This document shows positions 46,020 through 57,548 of a stretch of DNA of 64,000 nucleotides, in pieces (the stretch's first letter is position 1; every line of letters begins with the position of its first letter). The notes beneath the pieces were generated by a model. It did no database searches, was not told where the DNA came from, and saw only the letters and a list, made by a program, of their open reading frames with translations. Position numbers and translations under genes: made by a program. This DNA comes from Heterocephalus glaber (lineage: Eukaryota; Chordata; Mammalia; Rodentia; Bathyergidae): positions 3,383,998 through 3,447,997 of the forward strand of contig NW_004624882.1 of NCBI RefSeq assembly GCF_000247695.1, written 5' to 3'.

Positions 46020-46688
46020 CTTGATAGTGTATTTTATATACTCTACATTTGTATTGTGGTCTGACGATGAACAATTGTTTGTGGGAGTAATGCCGGGTGA
46101 ATGAGGCAAGCCCATCTCTCTGGTAGCCAAAAAAGAATCCCTTCCTGTGGTCCTACCACTGCATTTGTCTTCTCCTTGTTACTTACTCTAGGCTGGTAGT
46201 CCCAAGCCATGCTTTCCCTGCCAACAGCATCCATTGGCTGCATTGTCCAATATTAACAAGCATCTTTTAATTGTTTTGATTTGTGGGTTAGGTGATATGC
46301 CAACTCAGTATTCTTAATATCTGCCTTATAATCCCCAATTGCTGTTGTGTAATAAAACTATAATTTGGAATATACAAACCATAGTTTAAGTAAAATATGA
46401 ACTAACTTCAAGCCATTTCTGAAAACTGAATGGAACCACAATCATTTGAGGAAGGCAGAACCTCAAACTTTTTAGCTCCTAGTTCATGTCATGAGCAAAT
46501 TTAATTTAAATAAAGAAAAAAAATTTAAAAAATACTTTTGAGTCATTTGGAGACATTTGGACATTAAATATTAGAGAACATATGGAAATTTTGGTTATGT
46601 GCAATTGTATTTATTTGTAAAGTTCTTCAAAGGAATCCATATTTAAATATTTATTAGTGAAATGAAATAAAATACAATATGAAATTTG

Positions 46689-46689
<1 letters not shown>
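46018..46689. other. No recognisable feature
   Basis: Unique-looking AT-rich sequence. Confidence 0.45.
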
Positions 46690-46743
<54 letters not shown>

Positions 46744-46760
46744 GTCTCTCTCTCTCTCCC
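46690..46760. repeat. (TC)n microsatellite
   Basis: About 24 perfect TC units, then interrupted TCTG/TC units. Confidence 0.97.
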
Positions 46761-46838
46761 TGTGTTTTCAGTGCTGGAAATGGAACCCAAGGCTTTGTAC
46801 TTATTGGGTAAGTGCTCTACCACTACCTACACTTTCAG
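46761..46838 (-). mobile_element. ID SINE, antisense, old
   Basis: 'gtgctggaaatggaacccaa' then 'gtaagtgctctaccactacc'. The TC repeat sits at its tail. Confidence 0.65.
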
Positions 46839-47029
46839 ACTGAGATTTGCTTTAAAGGATTCCAGTCAAAAATTCAGAGTAATACACAAAAAGAGAATTT
46901 ACCTGTATGTAAATGATACCTCTACAATTTTTTAAAATTAATATGGAAATTTTCAGTGTGCTCCTGAAAAGTATTGCAATTGATATAAATCATAATGTTC
47001 TTTTTTCTGCTTTTTTCAGTTTTTTTCAT

Positions 47030-47708
47030 TAATTTTATTGGTACATTTTAGGTATACAATATGTTGACATTCATTATTGGGAGTTTGTACCTTTACATAA
47101 AATGTCTTGGTTCTTAATTTTTCCCCATTCCCCTGCCCTCTCTTCTTCACTGTTGGTGGGAGTGTAGACTGTTGCAACCACTGTGGAAATCAGTATGGAG
47201 ATACCTCAAAGAACTAGGACTGGAAGTCCCATTTGACCCCACTATTCCCCTGCTGGGTATCTTCCCCAAAGAATTAAAAGAATCATACCACAGCGATATA
47301 TGTGCACCCATGTTCATAGCAGCACAGTTTGTAATAGCTAAAACTTGGAAACAGCCCAATTGCCCATCAACTGAAGACTAGATAAAGAAAATGTGGGTTT
47401 TAAAAAAAAATAAAATGGAATACTACTCAGCCATAAAGAATGAGAAACTAGAGATATTTAGAGCCAAATGGATGCACATTGAGGCCATACTCCTAAATGA
47501 AATAAATAGGTCACACATGTATAAATATCGAATAGTTTCTCTGATGTGAGAAACTGAAACTGTAAGTAAGGATCAAAATGTGTAATATATAATGTGAAAT
47601 AGGAAGAAAAGGTCCAAAGAGGAGTGGGATGTGGGAGGGGTAGGGGAAAGGAAAGAAGGGAAAGGAATAAATATGAGAAAAGGAAAAAATGGAAACAGAG
47701 TCTTTATG
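47030..47708 (-). mobile_element. Young L1 insertion with 5' inversion (twin priming)
   Basis: The left part (about 47017-47148) is a T-rich tail plus antisense L1 3' UTR. The right part (47149-47706) is sense ORF2 tail plus part of the 3' UTR, stopping at 'gaaacagagtcttta'. In L1 coordinates the two parts meet with only about 40 nt missing, the classic twin-priming outcome. The sense part keeps a 69-codon open ORF2 tail (47172-47381: MQPLWKSVWRYLKELGLEVPFD). A possible 8-bp duplication, 'atgttctt', lies at 46995 and 47709. Confidence 0.82.
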
Positions 47709-47751
47709 ATGTTCTTATGTAGCATGTACTGTTTTCTTTTCTTATATTTCT

Positions 47752-48385
47752 GTGTTAGTTTATTTTCTGTTATTGTAATGAAATGCCTGAGGCTGGATAA
47801 CTCAAAAGGAAAAGAGGTTTATTTTGACTCTGGTTTAAGATCAAGGGGTCACATCTAGTCATGGCCTTCCTGCTGCAAGAGTAACAAGGAAGCACTGAGA
47901 ATTACATGGCAACAGACGGGGAGAGCACATCAATTCTCATTTCTCTCCCTCTTCTCATAAAGTCATCTGTATTTATTTTTATTTTTTTAATTCATCAGTT
48001 TTATTGGTACATTTTAGGTATACAATATACTGACATTCATTATTGAGAATTTGTACCTTTACAGAATATATCTTGGTTCTTATTTTTTTCCCCATTCCCC
48101 AGCCCTCCCTTCAACCCCTCCACCCCTCCCTATTTACAAAGGTTTGGTTTCCATTTTTTCCTTTTCTCATACCTATTCCTTTCCCCAACCCCTCCAAAGC
48201 CATCCATATTGAATCACGGAGGATCTACCCTGTGACCATGTCTAATCCTAATCATTTCCCAAAGGCCGCATCTTCAAACACCATAACCAGATTAAAATTC
48301 TACCCTCTCAATACCTCACAGTGAGGATTAAATGTCAACACATGAACACCTAAGGGACACATTCAAATCACATCCAAATCATAGA
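47752..48385 (-). mobile_element. ERVL-MaLR LTR, antisense, split by an L1 tail
   Basis: The left half (47752-47957) reads 'gttattgtaatgaaatgcct', 'gaaaagaggtttattttgac'. The right half (48197-48385) reads 'tcaatacctcacagtgagga', 'gacacattcaaatcacatcc'. The halves match consecutive parts of a reversed MaLR LTR, so the L1 tail between them came later. Confidence 0.75.
47968..48196 (-). mobile_element. L1 3' UTR tail nested in the MaLR LTR
   Basis: T-rich start, 'ttattggtacattttaggta', then pyrimidine-rich antisense 3' UTR to about 48194. Flanks 'aaagtcatc' (47958) and 'aaagccatc' (48197) are a probable 9-bp duplication with one mismatch. Confidence 0.85.
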
Positions 48386-48597
48386 GCTTTTCTTCCCTCC
48401 TTCTTTACACACTCTCCTCTTCTTGCCTCCTTTACTTCTTCCCCTTCTTCCTTAAGGCATTCTTTTCCTCATTCCTGTTTTAAAATTATAGGACTAAGGG
48501 ATTAATCACATAAACTTTATGTCTGTATTGCAGTGGAAAAGGGTGCAGTATTCTTGGCCTCACCTTGTAGCCTTACCCTAGAGGAATCACCACTTTC

Positions 48598-48790
48598 CAA
48601 GTGTCTCAAAGTTGCTCCTACATTAAACTCACTTGGGAACTAAACAATCAAATGAAATACTGATGCCCAGACTCCAACTCCTGAGAGATTCTGTTTTAAT
48701 TGATCTAAGTGGGACCCAATGATCATACATATTTCTTAAAAGCACCCTAGGTGATTCTAATGTGAAGCTAGGACTAAGATCCCTAGACCC
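48598..48790 (+). mobile_element. MER5-like hAT-Charlie element
   Basis: 'gtctcaaagttgctcctaca', 'cccagactccaactcctgag', and the end 'aggtgattctaatgtgaagc' match the order of MER5. Confidence 0.7.
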
Positions 48791-48837
48791 AAATAAATGC
48801 GCTCAGGAAAGACTACATATTTATTATAGGCAAACTT

Positions 48838-49000
48838 TATTCTAGGTAATATACTTTATAATCACCAGGGGATTTTCTTGAAATGAACTTCTAATTCAAT
48901 GAGTTTGGGGCAGGGCCTGAGACTGCATTTCTAATACACTTCTCAGAGATGATGTCATGATGCAGATTCTCATGAATCAGCTTTGAGTTGCAAGAACTAA
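48838..49000. mobile_element. Second MER5-like relic
   Basis: 'ataatcaccaggggattttc', 'gagtttggggcagggcctga', 'gactgcatttctaatacact'. Same style as the neighbour but more diverged. Confidence 0.5.
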
Positions 49001-49007
49001 ACCAGTT

Positions 49008-49468
49008 GTCTTAGTTACTTTCTTCATTTCTGGGACCAAATACCTGACACTTGCAAGTTAAAGGAGGAGAAGTTTATTTTAGTTCACAGTTTGTAGAGGT
49101 TTCTGTCTATAGTTGGCTGGCTCTAAGACAGGGTGGCATGGCAAACAGGCATGGGCAGAGGAGAAACAGTCCATGGCAGGGTAGGCAGGAGGCAGTGAAA
49201 CAGCAATAACAGCAGCAACAGCAGCAGCAAGTCTCCCTTTCCCTTAAATTCCATTCAAGCTAAAATTCTACTGATTGGTGCCACCCACACCCAGGATGGG
49301 CTTTCCCATTATCCACATCCAGAACTATGCTAAACCAATCAGTGGACTAATATAGTTGTCACACACTTTTAATCCATATTCACACAGCTTAGATTCAGCC
49401 ACCTTTGAAAAGTCCCACTTATGAGCACATGGGGTGTTTTGACATTTGGTTACAAGCCATAACACCAG
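49008..49468 (-). mobile_element. ERVL-MaLR LTR, antisense
   Basis: 'ttagttactttcttcatttc', 'gaggagaagtttattttagt', 'ttgacatttggttacaagcc'. It includes a small CAG/CAA repeat (49202-49232). Solo LTR of MaLR (ORR1-like) style. Confidence 0.7.
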
Positions 49469-49741
49469 TGTTTCCTAAATTTGGCTAATGAGAATGAGAA
49501 ACATTTGGGAAGCATGTCCAGTATAGAGATTTTCAGCCTGTGGTTTCCTGGAAATTCTACTCCACTACATCTGATTTGGAGCCCATAATATGTCCTTTAG
49601 AAAGAGACATAGTGACTAATCTTTAGAATATTAGTAAGTATTAGTATGTCAACTTATTTTTTTTACAATAAACCATTTGCTCTCTTTTGCACTGTGGTAG
49701 ATATTTTTTGTTTTTCTTTTTTTTTTTCTAACTTGACCACA

Positions 49742-50272
49742 TCAAAGAAACATGTTCATACAAAACAACTTATTCATAAATGTTCATAGCAGCATTATTC
49801 ATAAGCATAAAAGATGTAAACAATCCAAATGTCCATCAAATGATAATTGGATGGACAAAATGTGTCTCATACATACACTGGAATATTATTTGACTATAAA
49901 GGGGAATGTAGTAGTGATTCATGCTACAACATGGATGAATCTCTAAGAAAAAGGAGTTCGTCACAAAAAACCACATATTGTATGATTCCATTTATATGAA
50001 ATGTTCTGAATAGGCAAATCTACACAATAGAAAATAGATTAGTGGTTGCCAGAGTTTGGAGAGAGGAGAGAATGGCATGTAACTGCTTAGAGGGTACAAA
50101 GTTTCTTATTGGGGTGATGAAATTAGAATAGTGTCCTGGAATTCCATAGTGGTGATGATTGGATAACTCTGTCAGTGTACTAAGAACAACAGAATTGTTC
50201 TCTTTTAAAATGAGCGAGTCTTATGGTTTATGAGTTATATTTCAATTTAAATGAAAAGATTGATGGTCCCCA
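49742..50272 (+). mobile_element. L1MB-type 3' end
   Basis: 'atgttcatagcagcattatt', 'atgtccatcaaatgataatt', 'tgctacaacatggatgaatc', then 3' UTR 'gtggttgccagagtttggag' and 'tggtgatgattggataactc'. Parallel to the copies at 9443 and 15648. Confidence 0.85.
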
Positions 50273-50598
50273 ATAAAAAAGGGACACTTTCTTTGGATAC
50301 ATATTTCTATGGGTCAAGCACCAGTAAGGGTTTTTATCTTTAACATGATTCATATATGTGATTGGTCTTGGCCTAATATGTTGATTTTATCATTATCTTC
50401 AGATCCTAAGTATAATTTGTCCTTACTTCTATCAGCTACCTTTAACAATAGCAGTTATTTGCCACTTTTTATAAAAATATGAAATTATTGATTACCTCCG
50501 TGGGTAGGAATCAGTCTCAATGAACTTTGTATCTTGATACTTGACGTGTAGCAAAGATTTTAAATTCATTAATGTTTCCTAAAGAAATGATTCTTTTT

Positions 50599-50695
50599 GG
50601 GCCAGGGATTTAGCTTAGTGGAACCGAGCCTGCTTAGCAAGCTCAAGGTCCTGAGTTTGATTCCCAGTGCTGGGAAAAAAACAGGAAACAAAAAA
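50599..50695 (+). mobile_element. ID-type SINE, sense
   Basis: 'gggccagggatttagcttag' to 'gagtttgattcccagtgctg', then A-rich tail. The flanks 'aaagaaatgattcttttt' (50581) and 'aaagaaatgatgctttgt' (50696) form an 18-bp duplication with two mismatches. Confidence 0.9.
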
Positions 50696-50706
50696 AAAGA
50701 AATGAT

Positions 50707-53700
50707 GCTTTGTGATGAAAATGAATTCTTCAGGTTAAAGAAATTATCAAGTGTGCTTTGCTCAGTTATTCAGTTCTTTCATTAAAAGAATTTTACCTGC
50801 ATCTTCCTCCAGTTTGGATTAAGCAGCCTACACCAGAACTGAAAACTTTTAACCTTACACTCTCTGCTAGTCACAGGTAACTCTCTATAAATTCCTTCCA
50901 GCTAAATATTCCGTCACTCTTGTTCATTAAAAGAAATGTATTCCAGAATCTCAGCTTTGTAAACAACTTTGCAATAAAAAAAAGTGTTCCCATTCAATGA
51001 ATGAAAACCATTTCAGACAGGAAATAGGCTTCAGGTTCCAAACTCGTTGCCTATGTTCCCACAAGGACCTTGATTAGGAAAGTATTGCAATGGGAATTGG
51101 AAGGCCTGTGCTCTAAATAATTAACTGAAGACTTTTCTGTTCCTTCAAAATTGAAAGACACAATGAATTTCAAAACTTTTCTATGGTTAAGAAAGGATTT
51201 CTATACAAGAGTACAAAAGAGAAGAATCAAATATCGTCCTTCGTTTTGGGGGATGATAAAAGATTTTGAAACTACTAGCGTCCATTGAATACTTTTTCAA
51301 TCTATTGATAGTAGTGACAGTACAAGTTTGGAATAAGAAACCTTGGGTTCTAATCCCAATTCTTTTGTTTTCTGGCTATGTGACATTGGGACCTTAAGAG
51401 AATAATATTGCCTAGCTGGAAAAATCAGTGTGAAATTTAATTGATGATAAGAAGAAACATATTCCATGAGCACTGATAACACCAGATAAAATCAATCAAA
51501 CTAAAATTGAGCTAATCAAGCAAACAACCATACTAGGAATGATGACACCTTGAAGGATACTTGCTGTCCCTCCTCTCACAGAGCATACACTCTACTGAGG
51601 GAACACATATAACTTCTGAGGCAAGGAAACTGGACTTTTCTTCCTCCTGGCCTTCATTCATCTATCTATATGAGTAAGTGCAGTGAGGTTTTGTATGGTC
51701 ATTTTCAAGGATTCTTATAAGTAAGAAGGAACATTTAAAAATAAACATTGTTGTAACTGGGCAACCAAACAGTCCTAATTAATAAAGCCAGTAAGTGAAT
51801 ATTCCATGTGAAAGTGAATGTGAAATTGGAATAACCCAAGAAGTTCTATGGACTGTGTGTAGGAATTGTTCCCTAGGTGGGGAACCAGCCTCAACTACAG
51901 ACAATTCTGTAGTCCTGCCTTATCTTAGAGATTTCCTTTGCAACTTTTGGTCATCTTAATTTCATCAGCCCCTCTGTTTTATGGAAATGTTAGATGGTAA
52001 CTCAATGAGTTTCATAAATTTAACCACAAGTTCTGAAACAGTTGAAGAAGTATGTCAGCATTTTTTAGGGTTTTTTTTCTTTTACAAAGAGTAGTCTGAA
52101 AATTCATTTTCCTCTTGCAGCCAAGGAATTAGAGTGGGAAGTTTTGATGTAGATCAAAATACTGCTGGTATGACTCAATTTTTATTAAACCAAACCTTTC
52201 AAGCATAAGGTTGACTAACGTGTTTCTAAAGCTCTTTTGCCCCTATTCTCCTGCATGTCTAGGTACTTTGTTCTCATGCATTTCATGATTTTGTGGAATT
52301 TCTCAATGTGTATTATTGACAATGGTATTCAAATTCACAGCACAGCAATGATTGTGGCTATGATATTTCCTCTAAAATCTTGGAACATTTCAATAATCCT
52401 ACAGTTACTCAAGAATATACATTATCTTACTAGTTAAAGAACACACTTCAAATAATTTACACAAATACTGAGCTAATCTTTCAAAGTGAATACCCATTCA
52501 TGAAGGCTTTTTAATATATGCACCAAGAAAAGTCCCTGGGTGTCTTGAAGTAAACAAAAAGAAAATGAAATAGGGCCATTGCATGTGCTGAAAACCTTTC
52601 TCAGCTCATGGCTTGCAGATTTGTAAAAATATTGCAATTTGAAAAACTCTGCAAATTCTTATTATGGCTTATTTGAACCGAATATTTCTGTACTCCAAGA
52701 CTGATATGACAGTAAACCCACTCCTTTTCTATTGAAAATTTCATGTTTTTAAATCAAAACCTCAGAGTGCAGTCTTTAAATTGCTTAGTGGTGAATATTT
52801 TTCAGTGAAGCCATATCTTACAACCACATCTGCTGAACCATAAGGTTTGTTGAGCTGTGGTCACTCTCTAAGTCTGGCATATGGCCTGCTTAATTTATGC
52901 CCAAAGGAATGCACAAATTTAATAACCAGAATGATTTGATAGTCTGTTTACCAGTTTTTGGTGAAACTGTCTTATTTTTTCATAAGGCGAAAGCAAATTG
53001 CTGACAAAATTCTCAGATGATAAACAATTTGCTTAATACTTCAACTGTAGTGTTACAAAATATAGTAGACTGGAACATAGTTCTTGTAGGTCTTACATCA
53101 ATATTTAGTCTAATGAAATTTAAAATGTGAAAACACCTTTTTGACATTTTACTGAAATTGGTTCTTTTACTTCAAATCAAATCTGTAAAGTATGGCAGGG
53201 GCTGAAATTAAATTTCCAGGCAATTAATAGGACATTATGGAAACTGAAAATATTGAAAGCTATTTTTCTATCTTTATTCATCCCTTTGTGAATGACCAAA
53301 CATGTTGCCTACCTTGCAATTTGTTTGCATATTTATAACTTCTAAGGCTGTTAAAATTGTAAAATATCACAAAATTGCATTAGCAAAGAATTCTAAAGTG
53401 TTCTACACTAGTTGAAAATAAATACACAGAAATATCTTCACAGGGATTCCAGTTATAAGGAAAGGATTTCAAAGATTCATGAAAAGTCCAGAGGGTACAA
53501 GGAAAATAGAACTGATATCTTACTCTCAAAAGGGTTAGTTTTACATTTTATATATATTTTAACCCTCCTAGAGTGAAATTATTTCAAGTTCTCGCCTGGT
53601 TCATCCTTCTCTGCTTAGCCACCATTATGTTCCAAAGCTTATATTTCAAAACTATAATGTTTAAGGAGAACATTAAACAAAATACCAGGCTAGAGATGAA

Positions 53701-55307
53701 TCAAAGATGGGGAGAATGTTAGTGTTTCCTTTACTTCAACTTACTGAAATAATTTAAAGCAAAAACTTGGTTCAAATTACTCATATCATAAAATTCCAAG
53801 GGGCCATTTAGTAATAACAGTGGTTTATATTCAATTTGGTTGAAAACATCTCAAGAAACTTAACATAAAATACTTCTAAAATCTAACTTTCAAATAAGTG
53901 CACAATGTATTTAATTTGGGGAACTGTATTATAAACATAAGTAACTTGATTAAATTCCAAAGGAATACTTACCCCTCTAGGTAAAAAGCAATAACTGAAG
54001 CAAATCAAGAATCCCCCATTAGCCAGAATTCCCAACATCACTGTGCCTTGTTTTAAGTGACTACAGTCATTTTTTAGTTTTCTGCCCCTTGGAAGGCGTT
54101 TAAGTCAAGACAGGATGAAAGAAGGGGTAAATGGTATAGTGCCTACATAGTGTTCTGGCCCTGAGGACACTACTGACTTCAGTTGTTTCAGATTTAGGAA
54201 AGTATGGTCCTGTGGTCAAATCTGACCACTGCAAATCAAATCTTGCCATCCTCATTCCTCTCTCTATTGTTCATGGCTATGCTCTTGTGAAAGCTGAGAG
54301 TTGAGCTGTTGAATAGAGATAATGCAGCCTGCAAAGCCCAAGCTTTTACTATCAGAAACTTCACAGAGAGCAATTCTGATACCAACTCATCTTTTTGGTT
54401 TTGGGATATATCACATTTGCCTGGGTCTTTTTGCAATCACTCAGACTCCTCTGTGCTCAGTATTCATGTCAGTGAGCTCTTGGTCTGCATTCCTTCTAGA
54501 ATTTCTTCACTGGCCCTGACAACTTTTGCTTGGACTCTTTTGGTAGCCACTTGTCTTTTGTCGAAGAATCCAACTGCCATCCTTTGAATTAGCCTTTTCT
54601 ATCTATACAATCTCTCACCCTATAAATTCCTTTGTTCCTGGCAAACAGTTCCATATTTTTCAGATGGACACCAGAAGCAGCTTCCCCTCACATCCTTTCC
54701 ACCCTGCTGCCCTTGCCTTGCTGTATGTTTAGGTTTAAACTCTAAGACTTTCCATGTACAGGGCATGTTTTGCTTATCTTTGGAGTTGAATATTAGCAGG
54801 GGCTGGTAATACGGCATCATGTTCTGAAGACTCAATCAACTTTCCATACCGGCCTACTACTTCCAAATTATGTATCCTATTTCTGTCCTTTCTCTTGCCT
54901 CAAATGGGGAAGAAGCAATAATTCTTCCTTCTCAAAAAATTCCAATGACTAAAAGTAGAAAAGATAATGAAAATAGAAAATTTTCTAAATCAAATACTTA
55001 GAAATGAATTGCAAAACTACAGTGATAATTGTTCCAGGAAAAATTCAAAAATATGTGTTAAAATGATGGGTAACAATCTAGGCAGACACAGAATATTGGC
55101 TTAAATAGTACCTCTCCCAACATATTTAGTCATCACAAAGGGAAAAATGGTAAGTTGATAGTGGAGAATCCTGGCAGACATGAGCTCAGCCAGGTGACCA
55201 AGGTTGATCTCATCATTAATGGCTATGGACACCACGGACTCTAGATACGATACACTGAGGAGGGTACACCATTTCTATAGTATTCTTGGCCTAAACACAT
55301 ACACGGT
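50707..55307. other. Longest repeat-poor block
   Basis: About 4.6 kb with only a short MIR-like trace (51312-51416: 'gaaaccttgggttctaatcc', 'tctggctatgtgacattggg'). No LINE, LTR, ID or B1 copy and no microsatellite was recognised. No coding exon was recognised; the longest frame (54309-54587, 92 codons) has no known domain. Confidence 0.45.
51312..51416 (+). mobile_element. MIR SINE fragment
   Basis: Core pattern 'ccttgggttctaatcccaat' then 'tctggctatgtgacattggg' in the right order and spacing. Confidence 0.6.
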
Positions 55308-55780
55308 ATATGGTCTAGATTTGAAATGCTCCTCCTCAAATCTCATGTATTGAAGCCTTGGCCCCCAATGCAGCAATGTTTAGAGCTGGGGCTTTTGGAA
55401 AGTGATTAGATCTTGAGGGCTCTGACCTCACCAATTGTTAATCTGTGAATGAGTTTATAGCTTAGTAGGCTATTGGGAGGTGATAGAAACTTAAGGAGGT
55501 AGGACCCAGTTGAAGGAATTAGATCACTGAGGACATGCCTGAGAAGGGTATCTCTTATCCTTGGCTCCTTTCTTCCTGCCCACCTCACTTCCTAATTGCC
55601 AAGGGGTGAGCAGTCCTGCTATGCCATGCCCTTTCACCATAATTTTCTTCTTTGCCATAAGCCCAGACACAATGGAGCTGAGCGACCATGGAATGAAACC
55701 TTTTAAACCATGAACCAAAACAAGTTTAAGTTGATTTCTCTCAGGTATTTTGTCACAGAGGCAGAAAGCTGACTAATACA
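55308..55780 (+). mobile_element. ERVL-MaLR LTR
   Basis: 'tatatggtctagatttgaaa', 'ctcaaatctcatgtattgaa', 'gaaagtgattagatcttgag', 'aaaccatgaaccaaaacaag', and end 'tcaggtattttgtcacagag' then 'gctgactaataca'. Sense solo LTR. Confidence 0.8.
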
Positions 55781-55789
55781 TACACCCCA

Positions 55790-56205
55790 CTCTATGAGAG
55801 AACCTCCAACAAACTCTAATTGAGAGACTTTCTACAAAACAAGTAATTGATAAACTTTAAAACTGTCAAGATTCTGAAAGATAGGGAAAGAAAGAGGAAC
55901 TCTCACAGCCCAGAAGATACTAAGGAGACATGATAAGTTAATGCAACTTGAAAATTTGAATGGGATCATGGAACAAACAAACAGAAGACTTCAGTAGGAA
56001 GACTAATGAAATCTGGGTAAGTTCTGTACTTTGTTTAATAGTATTATGTTAAAATTAATGTCTTCCTTTTGATAAATAAATCCCATGGTTACATAAGATA
56101 TTAAGGATAAAAGAAACCTAACTACAGGTTATATGAGAACTCTTTGTATTGTGTTTGACACTCTTCTGTAAGTCTAAAATTACCTCCAAAATGGCTTATC
56201 TATTA
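55790..56205 (+). mobile_element. L1M-type 3' end
   Basis: 'gagactttctacaaaacaag', 'ggagacatgataagttaatg', 'tttaatagtattatgttaaa' and 'actcttctgtaagtctaaaa' occur in order, as in L1MC/L1ME-class 3' UTRs. Confidence 0.75.
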
Positions 56206-57199
56206 AAAAGAAATTGCATCTTGATTTCTGAAGGCTATATTGTAGGAATCATGTTAACACAAATCTCTAGAAATTCTCTGAATTCTCTTTTACTTCCCTC
56301 TACTGTTTTTGCTGATTCTTTCAATAAAATATTTTCAAGGTTTATGTGTGGTTCAATTAGCCCCACAACTATGTTGAGTTGGCTTCCTTCTAGCAAGAAA
56401 TGTCCAGATTCCAACAGCCAGTGAAAAGTCCTCTCCTTAGCAAGGAGCACATATTTTCCACTCAGGCTTCATGTCTCTTTGGGGAGGTTCTTTGAAACCA
56501 ATTTATGCTCATGGGGATGGGGGAAAAAACAGAAATGGAAATATATTGTGAAACCACATCACCAGTCAGAAAATTACTTGGTGATGTTTGGGAAGGTATC
56601 TCATGTCACACACAGAAAGCCTAAGGAGCTATTTTCCACTGTAAAAAATATTAGAAAACAAAGCACATGGTCGCATCTTCTAAAAAATAATGATCTCATC
56701 TCTACTTGTTTTCAATGCCAAGTATATATTTTCAGGTTTCACTTTTGGCATTACTTCCTTCCTCATTCAGCATGAACTTAAATTTGGGCTTCTTGTCTGT
56801 TTAGGGTAATATTCTTTTCAATACCTGATGGCCATTATCATGTGGTTTGATAAAAGAAGCATGGCACTTGATGTTGGAGGGACTGGTTTCCAACTCCATT
56901 CCTATCTCTGTCAGCCCACCCCTGGGGACATAGAGTGGTTCTCCTGAAGACTGTATCTCTGAATTTCTTAGATGTTTAAAAAATCCAGATACCCACCACA
57001 CCTTTGCAGATTCTGAATCTGCAAATGTTTGGATGATTCTGATATTCAGGAAAAATAATAAATGAGCTTACAAGGTGCATCTGAGTCTGAATTTTCCAAA
57101 AATGCTTAGTTATAAGCCTTCCCACTGGAGTACTTCAGATTACACGGTCCTCCTGCTGAGGCATTCAGAAGACCTTGTGGGGCAGTAAAGGCCAAATGC
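56206..57199. other. No recognisable feature
   Basis: Unique-looking sequence up to the L1 5' end. Confidence 0.45.
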
Positions 57200-57548
57200 C
57201 CACATCCCTTTCCACTTAAAAAGAAGTTCCAATGCCGAATCAGCCCGCTGCAGACAGGTAGCCACCTGGTTCCACACTACAAAGACACAGAGGACACCGG
57301 ACCACCAGACCACAGTACTGAGTCCCGCCGTTCCCGGCCCAGAGGTAGGGGCTTCTGAGCCACCGTCCCACTGCTCCTCCTGGTCCAGAGGAAGGGGCTT
57401 CCCGGCCACCATCCCTCCCGCTGCTCCCAGCCCAGAGGAAAGGGCTTTTGGGCCACCATCCCTACCACTGCTCCCGGCCCCTGTCCCACCTCTCCCAACT
57501 CAGAGGAGGTAATCCGTGCAGGGGCCAACACCCCCCCCCCAGGTCAAA
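57200..57548 (+). promoter_or_regulatory. L1 5' UTR (promoter region) with internal repeats
   Basis: The most GC-rich stretch of the window, directly upstream of an open L1 ORF1. It holds a repeat with 'agagg' anchors at 57341, 57387, 57434 and 57502. The first three units are 46-47 bp apart and share 'cagaggaaggggcttc'-like and 'gccaccatccct'-like blocks. L1 5' UTRs carry an internal promoter, and repeated GC-rich units are a known form. The exact 5' boundary is uncertain (57130-57200). It ends in an 11-C run just before the start codon. Confidence 0.65.

Noticed and set aside
11363..50695. ID SINE bodies as functional tRNA genes
   Set aside because: They have tRNA-like A and B boxes but no cloverleaf acceptor and anticodon arms, and they carry A-tails and target-site duplications.
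57140..57531. Minus-strand open frames of 84-90 codons opposite the L1 5' UTR
   Set aside because: They are shadows of the GC-rich repeated leader. An antisense L1 promoter product is conceivable but nothing here supports it.
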